Source: Candidatus Nitronereus thalassa
GTDB taxonomy: Bacteria; Nitrospirota; Nitrospiria; Nitrospirales; UBA8639
Assembly: GCF_032191465.1 (NCBI RefSeq)
Contig: NZ_JAQOUE010000001.1
Span: 2,108,001-2,172,000, forward strand
Reading direction: 5' to 3'
Length of the DNA: 64,000 bases
Below, in pieces: positions 52,856 to 60,020 of this stretch. The notes beneath the pieces were generated by a model, which made no database searches, was not told where the DNA came from, and was given only the letters and a program-made list of their open reading frames with translations. Numbering within the stretch: the stretch's first letter is position 1; every line of letters begins with the position of its first letter. The position numbers and the translations under genes were made by a program.

Positions 52856-53266
52856 TCATGAAAACTGAATTCCAGTATCCTGGACCTCGCGGTAGGGGAG
52901 GAGCCAGACTAGGGATTCGTCGTGGAGGTCGCCGACTTGGATGCGGTTACCCCAGGGGTCGCGGAAATCGCAGCGGAAGTTGGGCTCCATTTTCAGGCCA
53001 TATTTGTTAACCAGTTTTTCTCGCACTTCGTTGATTTGGGCTTCGTCCCGGACCATGATGCCAAAGTGTTTCATGCGATCGGGCTGAAGTTTTTCCACTT
53101 CGAAGATCGCCAGGAATTGATGCTCGCCGAGTTTGCACCAGGCTGCTCCTTCTCCACCTTGTCGTAGCATTTCGAGATTAAACACATCTGAATAAAATTC
53201 CACCGCCTTCTGCACATCATCCACCTCAATCACCACATGATTGCAGCCATACACTTGAACCGCCAT
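52856..53266 (-). CDS. VOC-superfamily glyoxalase/dioxygenase-like protein
   Basis: 136 aa, two beta-alpha-beta-beta-beta modules in the order NHVVIEVDDVQKAVEFYSDVF and HFGIMVRDEAQINEVREKL, then RDPWGNRIQVGD. The His in the first module (NHVVI), the His in KHFGIMV and the acidic residue FEVE could form part of a metal site. Relatives include fosfomycin-resistance-like enzymes and dioxygenases; the substrate is not evident. AAAGGAG before the ATG supports the start. It lies just 5' of structured repeat copy B. Confidence 0.85.
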   Translation of the reverse strand: MAVQVYGCNHVVIEVDDVQKAVEFYSDVFNLEMLRQGGEGAAWCKLGEHQFLAIFEVEKLQPDRMKHFGIMVRDEAQINEVREKLVNKYGLKMEPNFRCDFRDPWGNRIQVGDLHDESLVWLLPYREVQDTGIQFS

Positions 53267-53318
53267 GTTTGAATCTCCTTTTTTTTATGTGTAATTCCCA
53301 ATTGTCATTTTTATTATA

Positions 53319-53510
53319 GCGGGGTTTCGCCCCCGCCGACGAGGTCCTTTTGTTTCGGCAAAAGGACCCAAAACCATTTTGCCCGTGCACGGCCCTTCGG
53401 GTAAACTCCGCCACGGTACCGAATTATATGGCTGCGCAACTCGCTTCGCTCAGAAAATACTCGCCATAGAAGTGGAATTCGGTACCGAGGCTCCGTCGCG
53501 CACAAGGGCA
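53319..53510 (+). repeat. Structured repeat family, copy B
   Basis: HP1 GCGGGG/CCCCGC (53319-53336), HP2 GGTCCTTTTG/CAAAAGGACC (53343-53352/53359-53368, loop TTTCGG), HP3 CGGTACCGAATT/AATTCGGTACCG (53414-53425/53476-53487) enclosing ATGGCTGCGCAACTCGC and GCCATA. The inner word is nearly identical to copy A, while the HP3 stem differs on both arms. It fills the gap between the divergent VOC gene and the muconolactone-isomerase-like gene. Confidence 0.88.
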
Positions 53511-53570
53511 TAGGATTAGGAAATATAAGCTGGAAGATTAAAATACTACAGAGAAAAAAGGGGAGAAATC

Positions 53571-53873
53571 ATGTTATTTTTTGTGAAGGTTCGAGTGAAG
53601 CACGAGGGGATGTCGTTGGATGAGTTGTGGACTCTTTGGGAAAAGGAAGCCAAATCGGCCCTTGGTGCCAAACAGGCCGGAAAGGTGCAGGCATTATACA
53701 AAGTCGTCGGGCAGCGGCGCGTGTTGGCCATTGCCGACGTGGAATCCCACGACGAACTGGATCGCATTCTCATGGCCGGAATTCCCATGGCCAACGTAGT
53801 GGATGTCGAAGAAGTGCTGCCGATTCGGGCGTATGAAGATTTTGCTAACGATTTAAAGCGACGGTGGAAATAA
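53571..53873 (+). CDS. Muconolactone isomerase-like small protein
   Basis: 100 aa, ferredoxin-like alpha/beta fold expected. The start MLFFVKVRVKHEGMSLDELW and the VESHDELDRILMAGIPMANVVDVE segment (in part) match the muconolactone delta-isomerase family fold, but no aromatic degradation genes are nearby, so a different role in this small dimeric fold is likely. AAAAGGGGAG precedes the ATG. Confidence 0.75.
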   Translation: MLFFVKVRVKHEGMSLDELWTLWEKEAKSALGAKQAGKVQALYKVVGQRRVLAIADVESHDELDRILMAGIPMANVVDVEEVLPIRAYEDFANDLKRRWK

Positions 53874-53932
53874 TTTGGTGGACATGGCTGGCAGCATAAA
53901 ATACTGCGGCTCCAACATACCAGGCTCTTCCC

Positions 53933-54814
53933 CTAATTTTCTTTTCCTGTCGGTCGGATGAGCAACACCGAATGGGTGGAGCGATGCAGCACGGTATGCG
54001 ACACGCTTCCCAGGACAAAACGAGAGAGGATAGAGGGATTGTGGGTTCCCATAACAATTAAATCCGGGTTGGTGGAGCCCTCCTGTTCCAAAATGGTTTC
54101 CGCCGGAGATCCCATGCCCACCCTTCCAATCACCGAATAGTGAAGGGCTTTCAATTTCCCCACCACATGATCGGTAAACGTCTCCGCGCTTTCCAATGCT
54201 TGTTGTATCTTGGTTTCTGAAGCCGAGACGCCTGCGCGCAAAATGGATCGTGGAATGGGAACGACATTGAAGACCGTAATTTCCGCGGTGCTTTTGAAAG
54301 GATGATTACCAAAGAATTCCACGGCGGTTTGTTCATCGCCCTCTCCCTGAATGGGCAATAAGATGTCATCTAATTTCGCCACAGGGGATTTTACAATACA
54401 GACGGAACAAGGCGCATGCGTCAACACCCGATGAGAGACACTGCCAAAGATGACTTCTTGCACTTCGCCCAACCCTCTGGCCCCGATGAGAATTAGGTCT
54501 GTTTTTTCTTCTTCCACTATCGTTAGAATGCGATCCGCCGGGGAGCCGATTTCCAATCGTTTTGAGACCGGGGCATTGTGGTAGGACAAATGAGCCATGG
54601 CTTGTTTGAGGATGTGCTCCCCTTCCTCCCGCATGGCTTGTTCTATGGTCATGGCCAAATCTTTAGTAATATCAGGACCGAGTGCCGGATAGGTAAGTCT
54701 TGGCAAGTTCACGACATGCACCACGGTGAGACTTTTTACCGATGAGAGTTGCCCCACGACCTCGACAGCGTGCTGAGAATGCGGAGACCCGTCTACAGCT
54801 AATAGCACACGCAT
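53933..54814 (-). CDS. Tandem universal stress protein (UspA family)
   Basis: 293 aa made of two Usp domains. Each has the nucleotide-binding pattern: first GARGLGEVQEVIFGSVSHRV, second GTHNPSILSRFVLGSVSHTV, so both may bind ATP. N-terminal VLLAVDGSPHSQHAVEV and AKLDDILLPIQGEGDEQTAV begin the domains. The start at 54814 has CAAGGAGAAAC in front; the longer frame to 54871 is unlikely. Usually induced by energy or redox stress; regulation not visible. Confidence 0.92.
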   Translation of the reverse strand: MRVLLAVDGSPHSQHAVEVVGQLSSVKSLTVVHVVNLPRLTYPALGPDITKDLAMTIEQAMREEGEHILKQAMAHLSYHNAPVSKRLEIGSPADRILTIVEEEKTDLILIGARGLGEVQEVIFGSVSHRVLTHAPCSVCIVKSPVAKLDDILLPIQGEGDEQTAVEFFGNHPFKSTAEITVFNVVPIPRSILRAGVSASETKIQQALESAETFTDHVVGKLKALHYSVIGRVGMGSPAETILEQEGSTNPDLIVMGTHNPSILSRFVLGSVSHTVLHRSTHSVLLIRPTGKEN

Positions 54815-54998
54815 CAGTGTTTCTCCTTGTTCCCTGTCACAGGGTCCCGTTTGGTTTGCCGTAATTCCCACACGGTTAGATAAATTTTTACTATCATGGG
54901 TAAAGAATAACGAATCGAGAAATCGCTCACAAGGTTGGAGAAGGGCTTAAAGTGAGGTATGATAACCGTGACCAATTAAATTTTTCGAGTTGTTCGCC

Positions 54999-55679
54999 AT
55001 GAGTGCATTGACTTCTCTCATTCACCGTTTGTTTGTTCGCCCTTCGATGGTCTTCCGTCTGCTGATCGTGGGTTCGACTTTTATGATGGTTTCCGTCGTG
55101 GAAGCGGCACCGAAAGATAAAGAGCGCTGGGACCGAAAATATGGCACCGAGGAATATATTTTTGGAAAAACTCCGATCGCCTTCTTAAAAAAATATCTTC
55201 ATCTTCTCCCAAAAGGAAAGGCCTTAGACATCGCCATGGGCGAGGGGCGCAACGGAGTATTTCTCGCGGCCCAAGGATTTCAAGTGACAGGAATTGATAT
55301 TTCCGAGACAGGATTGAGCAAGGCTAGAACCCTTGCTAAAGAACAGGGCGTGTCCATCGAGACCCAAGTGGTGGATCTCGAAACCACTGAACTCCCGGCG
55401 AACACTTATGATGTCATTATTTGCACCTATTACCTACAAAGGAATCTATTTCCACAAATAATCAATGCCCTTAAACCTGGCGGCATGGTCGTGGTAGAAA
55501 CCTATACTGTAGATCACCAAAAATACCGTCCCCGCTTTCCTCGCCAATTTCTCCTGGAACCCAATGAACTTCTGCATCATTTTAAAGACCTCACCGTCTT
55601 ACAGTATCAATTACAGGATGATGGACAAACGGCCTATGCCAGCATTCTGGCAGCGAAACCGAAACCCGTCCGTCACTGA
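54999..55679 (+). CDS. SAM-dependent methyltransferase with predicted signal peptide
   Basis: 226 aa. Residues about 1-37 form a long, positively charged then hydrophobic segment ending V-E-A-A (signal peptide or anchor). The remainder is a class I methyltransferase domain: ALDIAMGEGRNGVFLAAQGF (SAM motif I variant), FQVTGIDISETGL, LPANTYDVIICTYYL and LKPGGMVVVETYTV, similar to TehB-type tellurite/thiopurine enzymes. SAM is cytoplasmic, so an exported methyltransferase would be unusual; the N terminus may instead be a membrane anchor with the domain inside. A TTG at 54990 is an alternative start. A perfect hairpin follows its stop. Confidence 0.82.
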   Translation: MSALTSLIHRLFVRPSMVFRLLIVGSTFMMVSVVEAAPKDKERWDRKYGTEEYIFGKTPIAFLKKYLHLLPKGKALDIAMGEGRNGVFLAAQGFQVTGIDISETGLSKARTLAKEQGVSIETQVVDLETTELPANTYDVIICTYYLQRNLFPQIINALKPGGMVVVETYTVDHQKYRPRFPRQFLLEPNELLHHFKDLTVLQYQLQDDGQTAYASILAAKPKPVRH

Positions 55680-55690
55680 ACAGTTGGGTC

Positions 55691-55710
55691 TCCGTAGGTC
55701 ACCCTACGGA
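55691..55710 (+). terminator. Hairpin after the methyltransferase gene
   Basis: TCCGTAGG (55691-55698) pairs perfectly with CCTACGGA (55703-55710), loop TCAC, followed by TCTTCCTCCCTT. It isolates this gene from the downstream HDO operon. Confidence 0.5.
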
Positions 55711-55805
55711 TCTTCCTCCCTTGCGACATATTGAGACCTTCGTGTACTCTTCCCCGGCTTATTAGTTTTTATATTTTCTTGCTCTGGTAAGGGGGATTTC
55801 GAATT

Positions 55806-56528
55806 ATGGGCCCTGTTCAAGAGTTACCAGTCGACGTCGATTCCCTTATTCATGAATTACAAAGTCATCCGGTTAATACCAACGAATTTTTTAGGACCTT
55901 TAAAACACGCCAGCTCAACCCTCGTCAGTTACGTGTTTTCATTCGTCAGTATCACTACTTTTGTTTTCACTTCGTCAAAGTCTTGGAAGGGCTGCTGTAT
56001 CATACCCCCATTGACCAAGTGGAAATGCGCACCCAGTTGGCGAAAACTCTCTATTCCGAATTAGGAAGCGGTTCTCACGAACACGTGCACATTCGGCAGT
56101 TAGAACGATTTGCCCACAGCATCGGCTTACATCCGCAAGATCTGGAAGAGACCGAACCCATTCAGGAAGTCACGCAGTATTTGGAAACCCTACGCCGATT
56201 ATTTTTGCAGTCGAGCCATTTAACGGCCTTGGGCGCCGAACTCGCCGTGGAAACCACGGCCATTTCCGAGTTCCAATACTTTCTCCCAGGCCTTCAGCAA
56301 TATGAACACTTCGATCGGCGAGATCTCGCTTTTTTTGAATTGCATGTGGCCGAGGAAGAAGTGCATGGCGAATGGCTCATCGAGGCCGTGCGCAAAACCG
56401 CCAAGTCAGATGAAGATTTATTCGAAGTCGCGTTTGGCGCTCGTGAGACTGCCGACGCCTGGCTCGAATTTTGGGATGGCATGTACCTTGCTGTCTTTGA
56501 TGCTAACCCTTCCGACGCTCTCAATTGA
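55806..56528 (+). CDS. Heme-oxygenase-like diiron-type enzyme (HDO superfamily)
   Basis: 240 aa, all-helical, of the TenA/PqqC/CADD-like fold. Candidate metal ligands fit the HDO pattern: Glu85 with nearby His91 in YSELGSGSHEHVH, Glu145/Glu149/Glu155 in ELAVETTAISEF, and the closing His180-x3-Glu184-x2-His187 in FELHVAEEEVHGEW. Members use dioxygen for decarboxylation, N-oxidation or C-C cleavage; the substrate here is unknown. GGGGGATTT precedes the ATG. Its stop is followed directly by the ATG of the PqqD-like/methyltransferase gene, so the two are translated together. I infer a single pathway. Confidence 0.8.
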   Translation: MGPVQELPVDVDSLIHELQSHPVNTNEFFRTFKTRQLNPRQLRVFIRQYHYFCFHFVKVLEGLLYHTPIDQVEMRTQLAKTLYSELGSGSHEHVHIRQLERFAHSIGLHPQDLEETEPIQEVTQYLETLRRLFLQSSHLTALGAELAVETTAISEFQYFLPGLQQYEHFDRRDLAFFELHVAEEEVHGEWLIEAVRKTAKSDEDLFEVAFGARETADAWLEFWDGMYLAVFDANPSDALN

Positions 56529-58022
56529 ATGTCGGATTTTCCCCCAACCTCACCGTCCACCATCCAACCACAGGCTCTTGAAGGCGCAGTCCTCCAGCAA
56601 CGGGCCTGGCGCATGCCCGATCTTATCGTGTATCAATACGGCCCCGAAGAATGGTGGGTCACTCCGCTGGATGAAGATCTTCCCCTCGTCAAATTGAACC
56701 GCATGGGCGCTTCGCTCCTTGGGGCCATGGATGGCCGGTCTTCCATTCAAACGTTGCTCGCTCAATTCGGAAAATGGGTATGCGGTCCGCATCAAGAAAC
56801 TGGGCGCTATTTTTTAGAGCGGTGGGCCACCCCTCGCTATTCGCTCTGCTATTACGGTGATGAAGCACCGAGCGGACATAGCGTGAATGCCAAATGGGAT
56901 CTCTTGCTGCAAAAGGTTCGGGAACAATGGCATGAGAATGTCGCTGAGGAAACCGATGAACATCTCACCGATTTTCACCACAAAGGCATTCAAAGCCACC
57001 ACGGCCATTTTGAAATCGTCGAAACCACGGTCTCGCATTTACTCCGCGAACCCTGCGAAGCGCTGAACGGGCTATCGTATGGGCAACTTCTCGCGAAAAC
57101 CTTGCGGCAACTCGGCTGGTGGAACCCCAAACCCAACCGGATCGTCGAAGTCGGCGCAGGGCTCGGTTATTTGTCACACGAAATGGCAAAGGAACTGACC
57201 CCCGTCGAACGACGAAACGTCGAATATATTTTTCTGGATCTGACTCGCCCATTTCTGCATTCCCAACTCGATCTCGCGACGAAAGCCGGATGGAATGCCC
57301 TCGCGCTGAATGCCAATGCGGAATTTTTGCCCATTGCTGATGCCAGCGTAGACCTCGTCATCGACAATGAAAACTTGGCGGACATGACGCCAACTCATTT
57401 CAGCAAGGAAGAATTGGATTCAGGCAAAGGAGCCAACGAAGAACATCAACGCAGTTTGGATTTGATTCATAAACTTCGATTGAATTTGGACAAACCGTAT
57501 CCTGATGAAGCCATCTTCAACTACGGAGCCATTCAATTTCTGATTGAGCTGTGGCGGGTGTTACGTCCGGGTGGGAGAGCATTACTGATTGAATTTGGCA
57601 TTGACTCAGGCTGGCCCGACCCAGTACGGCTTCCCGGTCATACCGAGTACGAGGTGCAATATTCGCACATGCGCCATACCGCAAAGTGGCTTGGTTTTAA
57701 CGAACAATACTGCGCCCTACCGCAACTGCTTTCCATCAAACGCGACACCCAAGTACTGTGTACCGGAGCAGCCTATGCTCTCCGGCGATTGCAAGAAGCC
57801 GAAGGAAAAAAGTTCGCCGTCCGTGCATACACGGAATCTGAACTAAAACAGTCTCTCGGCGATGCCCTGCCCAAAATTACTGGACTGCACTACCACAACA
57901 TCCTCGACCCCGCTTGGTTTGGCCTCTGGGACTTCAAAGCCTTGATTCTAGAAAAACCCGGCGGCTTCAAACGGCCCGCCTACCAAGAGTCAGGCGGCTT
58001 CCGCTGGTATAGTCAGCGATAG
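56529..58022 (+). CDS. PqqD-like domain fused to a class I methyltransferase
   Basis: 497 aa. Residues about 30-100 form a PqqD-like peptide-binding domain (DLIVYQYGPEEWWVTPLDED and LVKLNRMGASLLGAMDGRSSI), a fold that often recruits precursor peptides. A helical region follows, then a methyltransferase core from about 200: motif I IVEVGAGLGYL (205-215), acidic post-motif IFLDLTRPF, DLVIDNENLADM and VLRPGGRALLIEFG. The C-terminal 100 residues are not typical of the family. Together with the upstream HDO enzyme it may modify a peptide or protein. No candidate precursor peptide gene was recognised nearby. Start is ATG directly after the HDO stop. Confidence 0.8.
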   Translation: MSDFPPTSPSTIQPQALEGAVLQQRAWRMPDLIVYQYGPEEWWVTPLDEDLPLVKLNRMGASLLGAMDGRSSIQTLLAQFGKWVCGPHQETGRYFLERWATPRYSLCYYGDEAPSGHSVNAKWDLLLQKVREQWHENVAEETDEHLTDFHHKGIQSHHGHFEIVETTVSHLLREPCEALNGLSYGQLLAKTLRQLGWWNPKPNRIVEVGAGLGYLSHEMAKELTPVERRNVEYIFLDLTRPFLHSQLDLATKAGWNALALNANAEFLPIADASVDLVIDNENLADMTPTHFSKEELDSGKGANEEHQRSLDLIHKLRLNLDKPYPDEAIFNYGAIQFLIELWRVLRPGGRALLIEFGIDSGWPDPVRLPGHTEYEVQYSHMRHTAKWLGFNEQYCALPQLLSIKRDTQVLCTGAAYALRRLQEAEGKKFAVRAYTESELKQSLGDALPKITGLHYHNILDPAWFGLWDFKALILEKPGGFKRPAYQESGGFRWYSQR

Positions 58023-58270
58023 TCTTCTTCTTGGCTATTTACCCTGCTCCCTTTGGTAAAAAATGATCGGACGGTCCCCCGATATCATTTTTCGGGATTT
58101 CGCCCCCACATAAAATAAATTCTGAATAAGATTGCGGCACAAGCAGGCAGGACAAAATCAGGCGGCTCCGGTAGAATCCCAGCTGCCTATCAGGAGAGGG
58201 GCAGCCTTCCAGGGCACACAGCCAGCGATAATTCACTTCTTTTTCCAGAAATTGTCTGCTACGGTGAAAT

Positions 58271-58561
58271 ATGGAAATGAATGCTCAGTTAGCAAATGCT
58301 GGCCCCCTGATACGAATGGCCCAATCAGAAGAGGCTCAACCAATCTTTTGGGTGGCTCTTATCATTTCATACCTTATTGCCATATTTCTTATGTTTGGCC
58401 TCTGGAAACAACCGGATACTTATAAAAAACGACTTATCTGGACTCTTCTTTTACTATTTCCATTTTTTGGTCCCATATTCTATGGGGGTCTTTATCGCCC
58501 TCCAAAAGTTCAACCCAAAGACATGAGGGCTAAGGAAAATATTACATACGGAGCAGGATGA
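58271..58561 (+). CDS. Hypothetical small membrane protein
   Basis: 96 aa with two hydrophobic segments (PIFWVALIISYLIAIFLMFG about 24-43 and LIWTLLLLFPFFGPIFYGGL about 55-74), short cytoplasmic tails, no catalytic motif. The second segment with its following YRPPK resembles the phospholipase-D-N-terminal-like two-helix proteins. Start either ATG at 58271 or at 58277. Near the structured repeat copy C. Confidence 0.6.
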   Translation: MEMNAQLANAGPLIRMAQSEEAQPIFWVALIISYLIAIFLMFGLWKQPDTYKKRLIWTLLLLFPFFGPIFYGGLYRPPKVQPKDMRAKENITYGAG

Positions 58562-58717
58562 GCAGGATAAGGAATTCACACTTTTTATTATGGAAGGAGA
58601 AAAAATGGCGGTACTTGTTACTCAACTTTGCTTGTTTCAACTTGAGAGCATAACTTCAGATCAACCTTAGCCGTTTCGCTGTCCGTTTGATTCACCTCTT
58701 ACTTCCATATTCCTCCC
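58562..58717. other. Short gap, no gene seen
   Basis: About 155 bp of non-coding DNA before structured repeat copy C; no clear promoter, hairpin or open frame with support. Confidence 0.4.
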
Positions 58718-58933
58718 CCGCTTTCGTACGCGGCGGAGCTGCGGTACCGAATTCGACTATTATGGCGAAGGCTGTTTGAGCGAAGAGGTGGATTTAAACC
58801 TCGAAGCGAGTTCCTGAGCCATCTAATTCGGGACCGTGGCGGAATCCACCCGTAGGGACGCGCACGGGTGGAAATGGTTTTGGACACTTTTGCCGAAACA
58901 AAAGTGTCTCGTCGCGCGGGGACGGAACCCCGC
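58718..58933 (-). repeat. Structured repeat family, copy C (inverted)
   Basis: In the opposite orientation to copies A and B. HP1 GCGGGG/CCCCGC (58916-58921/58928-58933); HP2 GACACTTTTG/CAAAAGTGTC (58883-58892/58899-58908, loop TTTCGG on the minus strand); a 7-bp CACCCGT/ACGGGTG stem; HP3 CGGTACCGAATT/AATTCGGGACCG (58742-58753/58825-58836, one mismatch). HP2 differs from A/B on both arms. Confidence 0.85.
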
Positions 58934-58943
58934 ATAAAAAATA

Positions 58944-59876
58944 CTAGTAAATTGTGTTTTGTCGTGCCAAATTCACTAGCACTCCTTCCCGTAGCCCGTA
59001 CTCACTGACTAGGCATTGATCTTGGTCAAGTTCTTCCATGACGCAGCGGAGGATAAGGGTACCGGCGGCAATGACTTCTTCACGGCCTTTCTCTAGCCCG
59101 GGGATGCCGGTGCGTTCGGATTGTTTTCGAGGGAGAATGGTGCGCTCGAGGTTTTTTATTGTTTCAAGCTTAAGAGAATAATTATGAACACGGTCGGGAT
59201 CGTAGATGGTAAGTCCTTGAGCGATAGCGGCTAAGGAGGTAATGGTTCCGGCGGTTCCGACGAACGTCAGTCCGGACGTATCGCCGAGGGCGCCTAAGGC
59301 CTTTCGTGTTAATGAATGGATGAGTTGTTTTGCTTCATGAACCTCTGAAGTCGTTGGCGGATCACTTTTCAGTACACGCTCAGATAATCGCACAACGCCC
59401 ATGTCAATCGAAATGGTTTGCACTTCCTGGCCTTGCCGATCCACGATAAACTCTGTGCTTCCACCGCCGATATCAAGGCCAAGTATGTCACCAACAGAAG
59501 TTGGCAGCCCAGAACGAAGACCTAAGAGTGTTCTCCTGGCTTCCTCCTGACCATCAATAACTTCTACCTCTATGCCGGCTTCTTGTTTGACCCGCCTGAG
59601 AAATTCCTCACGATTGCGCGCTTCGCGGACTGCGCTTGTGGCAACGGCAATGGAGGCTCCAACGTCATGCTGTTTAATCACGCCGTGCCATTCTTTAATC
59701 GCTTCGACGACACGAGTCATGGCCTCCGGCTTGAGTCGCTTAGTTTCATCAACACCTTCACCCAACCGAAGAATCTTTCGTCCGGAGAACACGGGCTTCA
59801 CTGGACCAGGGCCCTCAACGTCTCCAATCAATAATCGGCAGGTGAGTGTGCCAATGTCGATCGATGCTACTCTCAT
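58944..59876 (-). CDS. ppx: Exopolyphosphatase/guanosine pentaphosphatase family protein
   Basis: 310 aa, actin-like fold hydrolysing polyphosphate or pppGpp. Phosphate-binding loops SIDIGTLTCRLLIGDVEG and LDIGGGSTEFIVDRQG, plus the catalytic Glu in VATSAVREARNREEF, are all intact. Length matches the short Ppx/GppA form lacking the C-terminal HD domain. Located between structured repeat copy C and recG, on the recG strand. Confidence 0.9.
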   Translation of the reverse strand: MRVASIDIGTLTCRLLIGDVEGPGPVKPVFSGRKILRLGEGVDETKRLKPEAMTRVVEAIKEWHGVIKQHDVGASIAVATSAVREARNREEFLRRVKQEAGIEVEVIDGQEEARRTLLGLRSGLPTSVGDILGLDIGGGSTEFIVDRQGQEVQTISIDMGVVRLSERVLKSDPPTTSEVHEAKQLIHSLTRKALGALGDTSGLTFVGTAGTITSLAAIAQGLTIYDPDRVHNYSLKLETIKNLERTILPRKQSERTGIPGLEKGREEVIAAGTLILRCVMEELDQDQCLVSEYGLREGVLVNLARQNTIY

Positions 59877-59883
59877 AAGAAAA

Positions 59884-60016
59884 TCGTTGCTCGTTGCTGG
59901 TTGCTTGTCGCTCGTGAAAAAACGTCGTTCGCATTTCGTATCTCGTATTTCGCGGGAGGAAGATTGCTATCTTCACTTCTTTTGCGTTTCACGCTTCACG
60001 AGATACGCTTCACGAT
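59884..60016. repeat. CGTATTTCGT/TTGCTCGT repeat cluster between ppx and recG
   Basis: Contains CGTTGCTCGTTGCTGGTTGC, CGTCGTTCGCATTTCGTATC and TCGTATTTCGCGGG, followed by CACGAGATACGCTTCACG, the richest member of the dispersed family. Confidence 0.55.
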
Positions 60017-60020
60017 CTCC

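Noticed and set aside
58063-58113. 16-codon frame downstream of the PqqD-like/methyltransferase gene as a possible precursor peptide
   Set aside because: Short, no Shine-Dalgarno and no Cys or other typical modification residues; not enough support to call a peptide substrate.
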